Positions 8,370-15,499 of a DNA stretch of 26,253 bases are shown piece by piece. The translations under genes and the position numbers were made by a program. Below the pieces are notes generated by a model. That model saw nothing but the letters and a program-made list of their open reading frames with translations. It had not been told where the DNA came from and did no database searches. How positions within the stretch are numbered: position 1 is the stretch's first letter; every line of letters starts with the position of its first letter. This DNA comes from Deltaproteobacteria bacterium UBA2385 (GTDB lineage: Bacteria > Myxococcota_A > UBA796 > UBA2385): NCBI GenBank assembly GCA_002343455.1, contig DDSR01000331.1:1-26253 (forward strand), in the 5' to 3' direction.

Positions 8370-9157
8370 AGCGGGATCCCTCCGACGTCGTCGGACAGCT
8401 CGTCGATGAAGATGATGGTGGGGGCGCCTTCGTCCATCTGCATGACCTGGACGAAGACCTGGTCGCCGCTGACCAGCTCTTCGATCGCGACCGTGTTCAC
8501 GGCGGCGATCTGGAAGTCGAGGGGGTCGGACTGCCCCTGGCCCACGACCACGGCCAGCACAGCCGCCGCCGCCATGGCCAGCACGGCCGCCGGGCGCCAG
8601 CGGAGAGGGGTGGTGTTGGCCGCAGGTTGAAGCGCAGGGGACGCGGCGGGAGCCGCTGCGGGGGCAGGCGCCGGGAAGGCGATGATCTCGGCGCCCTGCG
8701 CTTCGTCCTCGTCCTCGTCCTCGTCCTGGCTGGCAGGGAGCCCCAGGGACGCGAAGATGTCCGCGCTGAGGTCGACCGGCGGCGCCGAGAGCGCCTCGTT
8801 CAGCAGATCGGAGAGGGGGTCGGCCTCGAGCTGGAGGGCGGCGAGGATCTCGGCCGCCATCTCGGGGCTCTCGCCGGCCGCCAGCAGCTCGGCCAGGGCC
8901 TGGGAGAGCTGCTGGTCCTGTTCAGCCTGCTGAGGAGCGACCTGGGCCATCACATCGGGGGCCAGGTCGGGGAGGAAGGAGGGCCGCAGCAGCTCAGCGA
9001 TGGCCTGGGCGAGCGGCAGGTGCGCGTCCAGCGAGCCGCCCAGGGCGAGGAGCTCGGCCCGCTCGTCCGGAGTGGCGAGGCCATCGGCGACGGCCAGCTC
9101 GAGCACGGCACGCCGGTCGAGGGAGTCGTCGAGGGTTTCGGGGTCCAGGCGGCTCAT
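8366..9157 (-). CDS. Probable single-pass anti-sigma factor
   Basis: This 263-residue protein lies directly downstream of the ECF sigma gene, which with its topology suggests an anti-sigma factor. A long acidic cytoplasmic part is followed by one membrane helix (about 188-206) and a short periplasmic tail. It contains no cysteines, so it is not a zinc-type (ZAS) anti-sigma. The cytoplasmic part carries three spaced copies of a pattern P-[DE]-[LM]-A-x-[DE]-[VI]-[MLF]-A-x-[VL], at residues 63-73, 98-108 and 128-138, and an alternating Asp/Glu run at 145-152. The ATG at 9157 is chosen because GGAGG lies 7-8 bases upstream; an earlier in-frame ATG at 9211 has none. It overlaps the next gene by ATGA. 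Confidence 0.65.
   Translation of the reverse strand: MSRLDPETLDDSLDRRAVLELAVADGLATPDERAELLALGGSLDAHLPLAQAIAELLRPSFLPDLAPDVMAQVAPQQAEQDQQLSQALAELLAAGESPEMAAEILAALQLEADPLSDLLNEALSAPPVDLSADIFASLGLPASQDEDEDEDEAQGAEIIAFPAPAPAAAPAASPALQPAANTTPLRWRPAAVLAMAAAAVLAVVVGQGQSDPLDFQIAAVNTVAIEELVSGDQVFVQVMQMDEGAPTIIFIDELSDDVGGIPL
8703..8726. repeat. Four tandem copies of TCGTCC inside the anti-sigma gene
   Basis: Four exact hexamers encode an alternating Asp-Glu stretch (residues about 145-152) just before a Pro/Ala linker. A change in copy number would keep the reading frame and only alter the length of the acidic linker. Confidence 0.85.
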
Positions 9158-9216
9158 GTTCGGCCTCCGCTGCTTGCTTCGATCCCAAAGACGCAGGTGG
9201 CCGGGAGGCATTCGAC

Positions 9217-9246
9217 CCCGGCGAGAAGAAAAGAAGAACCGCCGGG
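9217..9246. other. Inverted repeat between sigma and anti-sigma genes
   Basis: CCCGGCG at 9217-9223 and CGCCGGG at 9240-9246 form a perfect 7-bp stem around a 16-base purine/pyrimidine-biased loop. There is no T-run after it on either strand, so it is not a standard terminator. It may tune the ratio of sigma to anti-sigma message, which is inference. Confidence 0.4.
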
Positions 9247-9252
9247 CGACAT

Positions 9253-9876
9253 TCAGTCCCTCTGATCGCGCAGCGCCGTCTGCAGCTTCTTGCGCGCGTA
9301 GAAGAGGCGGCTCATCACGGTGCCCTCGGGGATGTCCAACACCTCGGCGATCTCCTTGTAGGAGAGGCCGTCGATCTCGCGCAGGACGACGATCTGCCGC
9401 TGCTCTTCGGGCAGATCGTCCAAGGCCACCGAGATGCGCTCCAGCAGGCGCTTGCGCTCCAGGTTTCGGCCCGGGTCCTCGCGCTGGTGACCGATCGAGA
9501 GCACGCCCCCGCTCTCGCGGGTGGCGACCCCGTCCTCGAAGAGCTCGGCGGCGCGCACCTTCTGTCGGCGCAGGAAGTCGATCGAGACGTTCATCGCGAT
9601 GCGGCAGAGCCAGGTGTAGAAGCTGCTGCGGAGCTGGAAGCGGGCGAGGTTCTGGTAGGCCTTGACGAAGGCGTCCTGGGCGAGATCCCGGGCGTCCTCG
9701 GGGTTGCGCACCATGCTGAAACAGACCGCGTAGATCCGGCCCTGGTAGCGCTCGACCAGGCCCTTGTAGGCCGTCGGGTCCCCGTCCAGGACCGCGAGGA
9801 CCAGCTCGTGGTCGGGGTCCTGCCCCGGGGCGGTCACCCGTCCGACATGCCGTCCAGACGTCTCATCCGAGGCCAT
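9253..9876 (-). CDS. ECF-type RNA polymerase sigma factor (RpoE-like)
   Basis: This 207-residue sigma-70 family protein has only regions 2 and 4. Region 2 spans about residues 38-105 (VCFSMVRNPEDARDLAQDAFVKAY, then the TWLCRIAMNVSIDFLRR helix). Region 4 spans about 150-203 (LPEEQRQIVVLREIDGLSYKEIAEVLDIPEGTVMSRLFYARKKL). It would direct RNA polymerase to stress or envelope promoters and is likely held by the membrane protein encoded 95 bases downstream. The ATG at 9876 has a strong AGGAGGG site. It starts 53 bases after the polA stop on the same strand, with no terminator seen between, so read-through from polA is possible. I found no convincing autoregulatory promoter. Confidence 0.93.
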   Translation of the reverse strand: MASDETSGRHVGRVTAPGQDPDHELVLAVLDGDPTAYKGLVERYQGRIYAVCFSMVRNPEDARDLAQDAFVKAYQNLARFQLRSSFYTWLCRIAMNVSIDFLRRQKVRAAELFEDGVATRESGGVLSIGHQREDPGRNLERKRLLERISVALDDLPEEQRQIVVLREIDGLSYKEIAEVLDIPEGTVMSRLFYARKKLQTALRDQRD

Positions 9877-9929
9877 TCACCCTCCTAAGCCGCGGAGGCA
9901 TAACCCCGACCGGCCGCGCTGCGGTCCCC

Positions 9930-12695
9930 TCAGTGCGCATCCATCCAGGTGGCGCCCTCGCCCACGTCGACCACCAGGGGGACGATCAGCTCGTAGACGC
10001 CCGACATCTCCTCCCGCAGGGCGACCCGCACGGCCTCGACCTGAGCGGCTGGACACTCCACCAGCAGCTCGTCGTGGACCTGCAGCAGCAGCCGCGCCTG
10101 GGGCAGCTCGGCGCCCAGGCGGCGGTGGACCTTGACCATGGCCAGCTTGATCAGGTCGGCGGCGCTGCCCTGGATGGGGCTGTTGATGGCGATCCGTTCG
10201 GCCCCACCGCGCTCGTTGAAGTTCTTGGAGTCCAGGCCTCGTACGATGCGCCGCCGCCCGAAGAGCGTGGTCGCGTAGCCCTTGCTGGTGGCCTCCTGCA
10301 CCGCCTGCTCCATGACCCGGCGGACCTGCGGGTAGCGGGCGAAGTACTCGTCGATGTAACGAGCGGCCTCGGCCCGCCCGATGTCCAGCTCGCGGGCGAG
10401 GCGGAAGGCGCTCATGCCGTAGACGATGCCGAAGTTGATCGCCTTGGCCGCGCGGCGCTGCTCGTTGCTGACCAGGCCCATCGCCACCCCGAAGATCTCG
10501 GCGGCGGTGCGGCGGTGGATGTCCTGGCCCTCCAGGAAGGCCTCGACCAGCGGCCCCTCGGCGCAGTAGTGGGCCAGCACCCGCAGCTCGATCTGGGAGT
10601 AGTCGGCGCTGACCAGCCGCATGCCGGGGGCGGCCACGAAGCAGCGCCGGATGCGCCGGCCCTCTTCGGTGCGGATGGGGATGTTCTGGAGGTTGGGGTC
10701 GTTGCTGGACAGCCGCCCGGTCGCGGCGACCGCCTGGTGGAAGCTGGTGTGGATGCGGCCGTCCTCGGCCACCGCCTTGGGCAGGGCGTCGACGTAGGTG
10801 CCCTTGAGCTTGGCCAGCTCGCGGTACTGGAGGACCAGGCCCGGCAGGGGGTCGATCATGCCGGTGGCGGGCGAGGGCGTGCGGGCGAGGCTCTCCAGGG
10901 TCTCGGAGTCGGTGCTGAAGGCGGTCTTCTTGCCGGTCTTCTTGGTGGGGGCGTGGCCCCGCTCCTCGAAGAGGATCTGCCCCAGCTGCTGGGTGGAGTT
11001 GACGTTCCAGGCCTTGCCCGCCTCGCTGTGCAGCCGCTCGACCAGCTCGGCGATGCGGCCCTCCAGCTCGATGCCGAGCTCGGTGAGGGCCTGGTGATCG
11101 ACCGCGATGCCGGCCCGCTCCATCGAGGAGAGCACCGGGACCAGCGGCAGGTCGATCTCGCGGTAGACCTTCCAGGGGCCCTCCTCGCCCAGGGCCTTCA
11201 GCTGCTCGGTGAGGAGCTGGTCGAGCAGCCAGGCGACGTGGGCGTCCTCTGCCGCGTAGGCGGTGGCCCGGTCCAGCGGCACCCGCTCGAAGCGGTCCCC
11301 GTGAGGGCCCGCCACCTCGGAGAAGGAGAGCATGGTGTGGCCGAGGTGCCGCCGGGCGAGGTCGTCCAGGTTGTGCTTGTGGTCCACGTCGAGGACGTAG
11401 TCGGCGAGCATGGTGTCGCCGTCGATGCCGGCCAGGGCGTGCCCGCGGGCGGCGAGCACAGAGAGGTCGTACTTGAGGTTCTGCCCGGTCTTCTTCAGCG
11501 TCGGGTCCGCCAGCAGCGGCAGCAGGGCCTGCAGCGCGCCCGGGCAGTTCAGGTTGGGGTCCTCGTCCCCTTCGGGGCCGCGGTGGGCGATCGGCACGTA
11601 GACCGCGTGCTCGGGCGACCAGCAGAAGCTCATCCCGACCAGCTCGGCCTTGGCGGTGTCCAGCGAGGTGGTCTCGCAGTCGTAGGCGAAGCGGCCCGCG
11701 GCGCGCAGGCTCTGCACCAGGGAGGCCAGGTCCGCGGGCTGCTGGATGCAGCGGTAGAGGCTGCGGTCGATGGCGGAGGGAGGGGCCTCGGGCGCCGCCG
11801 CCGGATCACCGACTTCACCGCCGTCACCGGACTCCTGCACCCCCAGCTCGCGGCCCAGGCTGCGGAAGTTGTAGCGGGCCATGCGCGCCCCGAGGGCGAC
11901 GCGGTCGAAGGGCCGGACCGCCAGGGCCGAGAGCTCGGCGCAGGTGCCGATCTCCTCGTCGGTGAAGTCCACCTTGATCGTCACCAGCCGCCGCGCGAGG
12001 TCGACGACCTCCTGGCTGTCGGCGATATTCTGCCCGGTCTTGCCGCCGATGGCCGCGGCGTTGTCGATCACGGCCTGGGCCGTGCCGAAGCGCTTCAGGT
12101 AGTCGGCCGCCTTCTTGGGGCCGACCCCGGCGATGCCCGGCACGTTGTCGCTGGCGTCGCCCATCAGGGAGAGGAAGTCGATGACCTGGTCGGGCCGGAC
12201 TCCCCACTTCTGCTCGATGCCCTCGGGCCCGAGCAGCTCGTCTTTGCCGAGGTCCAGCACGCAGACATGCTCGTTGACGAGCTGGCCGAAGTCCTTGTCG
12301 CTGCTGACGATGACGACCTGGGTCTCGGGGCCGGCGTGGCGTACGCAGAGCGTCCCGATGATGTCGTCGGCCTCGTAGCCGTCGCGCACATAGGCGCAGA
12401 CCCCGAGCTCCTCGCACAGGCCGGGGAACTCCCCCCACTGAGCCCGCAGATCCTCGGGCATGTCCGGCCGCTGGCCCTTGTAGGCCGGGTAGATCTCGTT
12501 GCGGAAGGAGAGGCCCTTGTCGAAGACCACGGCCACGTGGGAGGGCTGGTGGTCCTTCAGCAGCTTCAGCAGGATGCGCGTGAAGCCGAAGAGGGCGCGC
12601 GTGGGCAGCCCGTCGGGGGCGCGCATATCGGATTGGATGGCGAAGAAGGCCCGGAATGCGGTGTTGCTTCCGTCGACCAGGAAGAGTCGGTTCAT
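9930..12695 (-). CDS. polA: DNA polymerase I
   Basis: The 921-residue protein has all three activities of DNA polymerase I. The 5' nuclease (about 1-290) shows LVDGSNTAFRAFF, YEADDIIG, SSDKDFGQL and GDASDNVPGIAGVGPKKA. The 3'-5' exonuclease is intact, with DCETTSLD, GQNLKYDLSVL and YAAEDAHVAW carrying the acidic metal ligands. The polymerase domain (about 530-921) shows motif A DYSQIELRVLAH, motif B with KAINFGIVYGMSAF, and motif C QVHDELLVE. The O-helix residue is Phe, as in E. coli. It acts in Okazaki fragment maturation and repair. Length is normal. GGAAG precedes the ATG. It is divergent from the acyl-CoA dehydrogenase gene across 80 bases. Confidence 0.98.
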   Translation of the reverse strand: MNRLFLVDGSNTAFRAFFAIQSDMRAPDGLPTRALFGFTRILLKLLKDHQPSHVAVVFDKGLSFRNEIYPAYKGQRPDMPEDLRAQWGEFPGLCEELGVCAYVRDGYEADDIIGTLCVRHAGPETQVVIVSSDKDFGQLVNEHVCVLDLGKDELLGPEGIEQKWGVRPDQVIDFLSLMGDASDNVPGIAGVGPKKAADYLKRFGTAQAVIDNAAAIGGKTGQNIADSQEVVDLARRLVTIKVDFTDEEIGTCAELSALAVRPFDRVALGARMARYNFRSLGRELGVQESGDGGEVGDPAAAPEAPPSAIDRSLYRCIQQPADLASLVQSLRAAGRFAYDCETTSLDTAKAELVGMSFCWSPEHAVYVPIAHRGPEGDEDPNLNCPGALQALLPLLADPTLKKTGQNLKYDLSVLAARGHALAGIDGDTMLADYVLDVDHKHNLDDLARRHLGHTMLSFSEVAGPHGDRFERVPLDRATAYAAEDAHVAWLLDQLLTEQLKALGEEGPWKVYREIDLPLVPVLSSMERAGIAVDHQALTELGIELEGRIAELVERLHSEAGKAWNVNSTQQLGQILFEERGHAPTKKTGKKTAFSTDSETLESLARTPSPATGMIDPLPGLVLQYRELAKLKGTYVDALPKAVAEDGRIHTSFHQAVAATGRLSSNDPNLQNIPIRTEEGRRIRRCFVAAPGMRLVSADYSQIELRVLAHYCAEGPLVEAFLEGQDIHRRTAAEIFGVAMGLVSNEQRRAAKAINFGIVYGMSAFRLARELDIGRAEAARYIDEYFARYPQVRRVMEQAVQEATSKGYATTLFGRRRIVRGLDSKNFNERGGAERIAINSPIQGSAADLIKLAMVKVHRRLGAELPQARLLLQVHDELLVECPAAQVEAVRVALREEMSGVYELIVPLVVDVGEGATWMDAH

Positions 12696-12722
12696 GTTGC
12701 TTCCAGTTTGAGGCGCCCCCCT

Positions 12723-12747
12723 ATCCGACGAGACCCTCCCATCGGAT
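12723..12747. promoter_or_regulatory. Inverted repeat in the polA / acyl-CoA dehydrogenase divergent gap
   Basis: ATCCGA at 12723-12728 and TCGGAT at 12742-12747 form a 6-bp inverted repeat with centres one to two helical turns apart, extending imperfectly outward (CTATCCGA against TCGGATTAG). This spacing fits a dimeric repressor site in the 80-base divergent region. It is short enough to occur by chance. Confidence 0.3.
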
Positions 12748-12775
12748 TAGGACCCCGACCTTTCCCGGAGCCGTG

Positions 12776-13924
12776 ATGAGCGACCCCTTCGACCTCTGCA
12801 ACCCGACCCCTGAACACCTGATGCTGCGCGAGCTGGTGGCGGACTTCACCGCGCGCGAGGTCGAGCCTCAGGCCGAGGCGCAGGACCGCAAGCAGGAGCT
12901 GAACCTGCCCCTCTTCCGCACGCTGGGCGAGCTGGGGCTGCTGGGGATCACCGTGCCCGAGGAGTGGGGCGGGGCCGGCATGGACGCGACCGCCGCGGTG
13001 ATCGTGCACCACGAGCTCTCGAAGAGCGACCCGGGCTTCTGCCTGGCCTACCTGGCGCACGCCATGCTCTTCGTGAACAACTTCTTCCACTGCTCGACCG
13101 ACGAGCAGCGCCGTCGCTACCTGGAGCCCGTGCTCAGCGGCGAGCAGGTCGGCTGCATGGGGATGACCGAGCCGGGCCATGGCACCGATGTGCTGGGCAT
13201 GACCACCACGGCCCGGCGGGCGGGGGACCGGTACATCCTCAACGGCACCAAGACCTACATCACCAACGGGCCCGAGGCCCAGCTCGCCCTGGTCTACGCC
13301 AAGCTCGACGGGCGGGTCACGGCCTTCGTGGTCGACCGGAGCTGCCCGGGCTTCAGCAGCAGCCAGCCCATCCACAAGATGGGGATGCGGGCCAGCACCA
13401 TGAGCGAGCTGATCTTCGAGGAGTGCGAGGTCCCGGTCGCCAACCTGCTGGGCGAGGAGGGCAGCGGGATGGTGCACATGATGCGCAACCTGGAGCTCGA
13501 GCGCCTGACGCTGGCGGCGATGAGCCTGGGCATCGCCGATCGATGCCTGGAGATCATGGTCCGGCACGCCAAGGAGCGCGTGGCCTTTGGCCAGCCCATC
13601 AACCGCTTCGGTCAGATCCAGCGCTACATCGGCGACAGCTACGCCATGACCGAGGCCACCCGGGCGCTGGTCTACAAGGTCGCGCTGGCGGTGGGCCCCG
13701 AGCAGAACAACCGCCTGGGCAGCGACGCGGCCAAGCTCTTCGCGGCCCCGGTCGGCAAGCAGGTGGCCGATCACTGCATGCAGGTCATGGGCGGCGCCGG
13801 CTACTGCACCGAGTTCCCGGTCGAGCGGCTGCTGCGCGACGCAAAGCTGCTGGAGATCGGCGGTGGCACGCTGGAGAGCCACCAGAAGAACATCACAAAG
13901 GACCTCACTCGTCACTTCGCATGA
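12776..13924 (+). CDS. Acyl-CoA dehydrogenase (isovaleryl-CoA dehydrogenase-like)
   Basis: This 382-residue flavoprotein has the family blocks GCMGMTEPGHGTDVLGM (FAD/substrate region), NGTKTYITNG, the helical segment KERVAFGQPINRFGQIQ and CMQVMGGAGYCTEFPVERLLRDAK. It oxidises an acyl-CoA to the 2-enoyl-CoA and passes electrons to ETF. The usual catalytic Glu of the YEGT motif is Gly363 (IGGGTLE). The alternative base used by isovaleryl- and long-chain enzymes, in the LELERLTLA helix, is present as Glu242, so the enzyme is probably active and of that subtype. Branched-chain substrates would fit the E1 fusion at 3655-5922. The ATG at 12776 has GGAG upstream and matches the usual family start. 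Confidence 0.92.
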   Translation: MSDPFDLCNPTPEHLMLRELVADFTAREVEPQAEAQDRKQELNLPLFRTLGELGLLGITVPEEWGGAGMDATAAVIVHHELSKSDPGFCLAYLAHAMLFVNNFFHCSTDEQRRRYLEPVLSGEQVGCMGMTEPGHGTDVLGMTTTARRAGDRYILNGTKTYITNGPEAQLALVYAKLDGRVTAFVVDRSCPGFSSSQPIHKMGMRASTMSELIFEECEVPVANLLGEEGSGMVHMMRNLELERLTLAAMSLGIADRCLEIMVRHAKERVAFGQPINRFGQIQRYIGDSYAMTEATRALVYKVALAVGPEQNNRLGSDAAKLFAAPVGKQVADHCMQVMGGAGYCTEFPVERLLRDAKLLEIGGGTLESHQKNITKDLTRHFA

Positions 13925-13934
13925 AGCCTGGGAC

Positions 13935-13963
13935 TTGACCATCCAAGTTCCATGGAATACCAT
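13935..13963 (+). promoter_or_regulatory. Sigma-70-type promoter for the first Cys-rich lipoprotein
   Basis: TTGACC (13935-13940) and TACCAT (13958-13963) are separated by exactly 17 bases, just after the acyl-CoA dehydrogenase stop. This matches the -35/-10 consensus at 5 of 6 and 4 of 6 positions and is unusually AT-rich for the window. The spacer holds a perfect palindrome TTCCATGGAA (13948-13957), a possible operator. The predicted start near 13970 gives a leader of about 54 bases containing a 6-bp stem (TGCCGG 13974-13979 with CCGGCA 13991-13996). Confidence 0.6.
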
Positions 13964-14023
13964 CGCGACGCGTTGCCGGTGAAGGACTCTCCGGCAGGCA
14001 AACCAAGCCCTGAGGAGACGACA

Positions 14024-14374
14024 ATGAACCGCAACCTGACCGTTCTCGGCCTGATCATGCTCACCGGCTGCAGCCTCTCCGAAGAGAAGTTCGCCGCCCA
14101 GTCCGCCGAGAAGGCCTGTAGCCTCTACGAAGAGTGCGGCTACATCGAGTACTTCGGCGGCACCTACGACGCCTGCGTGACCCAGATGGAGGCCGCCACC
14201 CTGGCCTACGTCAACTCGGCCGACTGCGAGTACGACGGCTCCGCCGCCAAGTCCTGCCTCAGCGAGTGGGACGACGTCACCTGCGAAGGCACCACCGAGA
14301 CCGGTGAGACCGACAGCGCCTGCGACGACATCTGCGGCAGCTCCGCGGATGGCGGCACCACCCCCGCCGAGTGA
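14024..14374 (+). CDS. Small eight-cysteine lipoprotein, paralogue 1
   Basis: This 116-residue protein begins with a short lipoprotein signal ending in LTGC (Cys16), so it is expected to be lipidated and exported. The mature part has eight further cysteines at 32, 38, 51, 68, 78, 87, 100 and 104, with the hallmark CSLYEECGYIEYFGG. The even number suggests four disulfides outside the cytoplasm. Spacing of cysteines is nearly identical in the two genes at 15164-15499 and 15500-15799. It is strongly acidic and has no family I can name. The ATG at 14024 has GAGGA upstream and gives the lipobox at once; the frame is open earlier but without a signal sequence. It has its own promoter and terminator. 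Confidence 0.85.
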   Translation: MNRNLTVLGLIMLTGCSLSEEKFAAQSAEKACSLYEECGYIEYFGGTYDACVTQMEAATLAYVNSADCEYDGSAAKSCLSEWDDVTCEGTTETGETDSACDDICGSSADGGTTPAE

Positions 14375-14398
14375 TCGCCTGACCCCTCGGGGTTCGGC

Positions 14399-14430
14399 GG
14401 GCCCGCGTCTCAGGACGCGGGCCCGTTTTT
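14399..14430 (+). terminator. Rho-independent terminator overlapping the end of hemD
   Basis: A perfect 11-bp GC stem (14399-14409 with 14414-14424) closes a TCAG loop and is followed by G and five T residues (14426-14430). It lies 25 bases after the first lipoprotein stop and terminates plus-strand transcription. The hemD stop codon on the other strand (14410-14412) sits in the loop, so the 3' arm and the T-run also encode the last residues of HemD (Lys-Asn-Gly-Pro-Ala-Ser). No T-run serves the minus strand. Confidence 0.9.
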
Positions 14431-15090
14431 CCTTGGCTGAAGGACCTCCGCAGCGGCCTGAGCCAGCTCGCTCCAGCCCGGTCGAGCCGCCTGCCCGACG
14501 ATTCGCAAGCCACAGGCCTCTGCTTCAGATGCGGTCGTCTGGCCGATGACCACGACCGGCAGGTGGCCACCTCCCGAGCGCGCCCAGGTCCGGGCCGCCG
14601 AGGGGCTCGCCAGCAGGACCAGCTCGACCTCGGGCAGCTCGTCCAGGACCTGCTCTTCCTGGTCGTACACCGCCCAGGGCAAGACCTCGCCCCGCTCGAT
14701 GGCCTGCCGCATCGCCGGCGCGGGGGCGCGGGCCCCCACGAAGACCCAGGGGACCGGCGCGCCCTCCAGCGCGCTCAAGATCGCGCTCGCCCCGGCCTCG
14801 CCCACATGCCACGGCCGCAGCCCTCGGAGCCGCGCGGCCTGGGCGGTCGCCTCGCCGACACAGGCGACGGGCGCAGCGCCGACCCAGCTCTGCAGCGCGG
14901 GGGCGAGGCGCGCCGCCCGGGCCGAGCTCAAGATCACCGCCCCGGGGAGGGCGCAGGGCGGCGGGTCGTGCAGCACGATCGTCCGGCTGAGCGGGCGATG
15001 GACCGGGACCATCCCGCGCGAGCGCAGCAGCTCGTCCAGCGGGCTGGCCTCCTCTGCGGTGATCAACACCCGCGCTTCCGGCTTCGACAC
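14410..15090 (-). CDS. hemD: Uroporphyrinogen-III synthase
   Basis: This 226-residue protein fits HemD, which closes hydroxymethylbilane to uroporphyrinogen III with inversion of ring D. The family is weakly conserved; the support is the two-domain alternating pattern (VILSSARAARL near 70-80, ACVGEATAQAARLRGL, VVVIGQTTASEAEACGL), the normal length and the neighbouring hemA and hemC on the same strand. A GTG at 15090 preceded by GGGAGG is the likely start; the ATG at 15165 lacks a ribosome site and would put the opposing lipoprotein promoter inside the gene. It is separated from hemC by two antisense lipoprotein genes, which is unusual. Its final codons form half of a terminator for the opposite strand. 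Confidence 0.85.
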   Translation of the reverse strand: MSKPEARVLITAEEASPLDELLRSRGMVPVHRPLSRTIVLHDPPPCALPGAVILSSARAARLAPALQSWVGAAPVACVGEATAQAARLRGLRPWHVGEAGASAILSALEGAPVPWVFVGARAPAPAMRQAIERGEVLPWAVYDQEEQVLDELPEVELVLLASPSAARTWARSGGGHLPVVVIGQTTASEAEACGLRIVGQAARPGWSELAQAAAEVLQPRKNGPAS

Positions 15091-15103
15091 GGCAGCCTCC
15101 CAG

Positions 15104-15133
15104 TTGACATCTGCCCTCGCCAGCGAGTATCCC
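15104..15133 (+). promoter_or_regulatory. Sigma-70-type promoter for the tandem Cys-rich lipoproteins
   Basis: A perfect -35 TTGACA at 15104-15109 is followed after 18 bases by TATCCC (15128-15133), about 30 bases before the ATG at 15164. It lies just upstream of the hemD GTG on the other strand, in the only gap between the divergent genes. On the minus strand the same AT-richer patch reads GATACT, so a weak hemD promoter might overlap it. Confidence 0.55.
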
Positions 15134-15163
15134 CTCTCTCCAACATCGCGCGAAGGAAAGCCC

Positions 15164-15499
15164 ATGCGGACCCTCCTCCTCCCCCTCGCCCTCTCCCTGA
15201 TCTCGGCCTGCGGCTACAGCCAAGGCAAGTATGCCGAGGACATGATCGACATCACCTGCGAGCGGCTCGCCGAGTGCGACATGCTCGACTTCTTCGGCGG
15301 GACCGAGGAGTCCTGCCAGAGCTACCAGAGCAGCGTCTACGAGGGCGCCGAGGGCGACGAGGACACCTGCCCGAACTACGACCCCAAGGCCGCGCGGGAC
15401 TGCGCGGACGGCTGGGAGGAGCTGACCTGCACCGAGCTCCAGGGTGGACAGCTCCCGGCGGCCTGCGACGAGGTCTGCACGGCCGGCTCAGGCTCGTAG
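15164..15499 (+). CDS. Small eight-cysteine lipoprotein, paralogue 2
   Basis: This 111-residue protein has a lipoprotein signal ending LISAC (Cys16) and then cysteines at 32, 38, 51, 69, 80, 89, 101 and 105. The first four cysteine positions are the same as in the paralogue at 14024-14374, and the CERLAECDMLDFFGG segment aligns with CSLYEECGYIEYFGG. It is acidic, exported and probably disulfide-bonded. The ATG at 15164 follows an AAGGAAAG ribosome site and a good promoter. The gene lies antisense between hemC and hemD, and its TAG stop directly abuts the ATG of the third paralogue. Function unknown. Confidence 0.85.
   Translation: MRTLLLPLALSLISACGYSQGKYAEDMIDITCERLAECDMLDFFGGTEESCQSYQSSVYEGAEGDEDTCPNYDPKAARDCADGWEELTCTELQGGQLPAACDEVCTAGSGS

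Noticed and set aside
9933..12776. A 947-codon open frame on the plus strand opposite polA
   Set aside because: It mirrors polA codon structure, shows no domain and is rich in Gly/Val/Leu/Gln/His as expected for a shadow of a GC-rich gene.
15091..15165. Longer HemD starting at ATG 15165
   Set aside because: It would extend across the opposing promoter and lipoprotein ATG and has no ribosome site, while the GTG at 15090 has GGGAGG just upstream and gives the usual length.
14525..15223. Second minus-strand open frame over hemD
   Set aside because: It is out of frame with the HemD pattern, is Gly/Arg/Ala-rich and overlaps the lipoprotein promoter and start.
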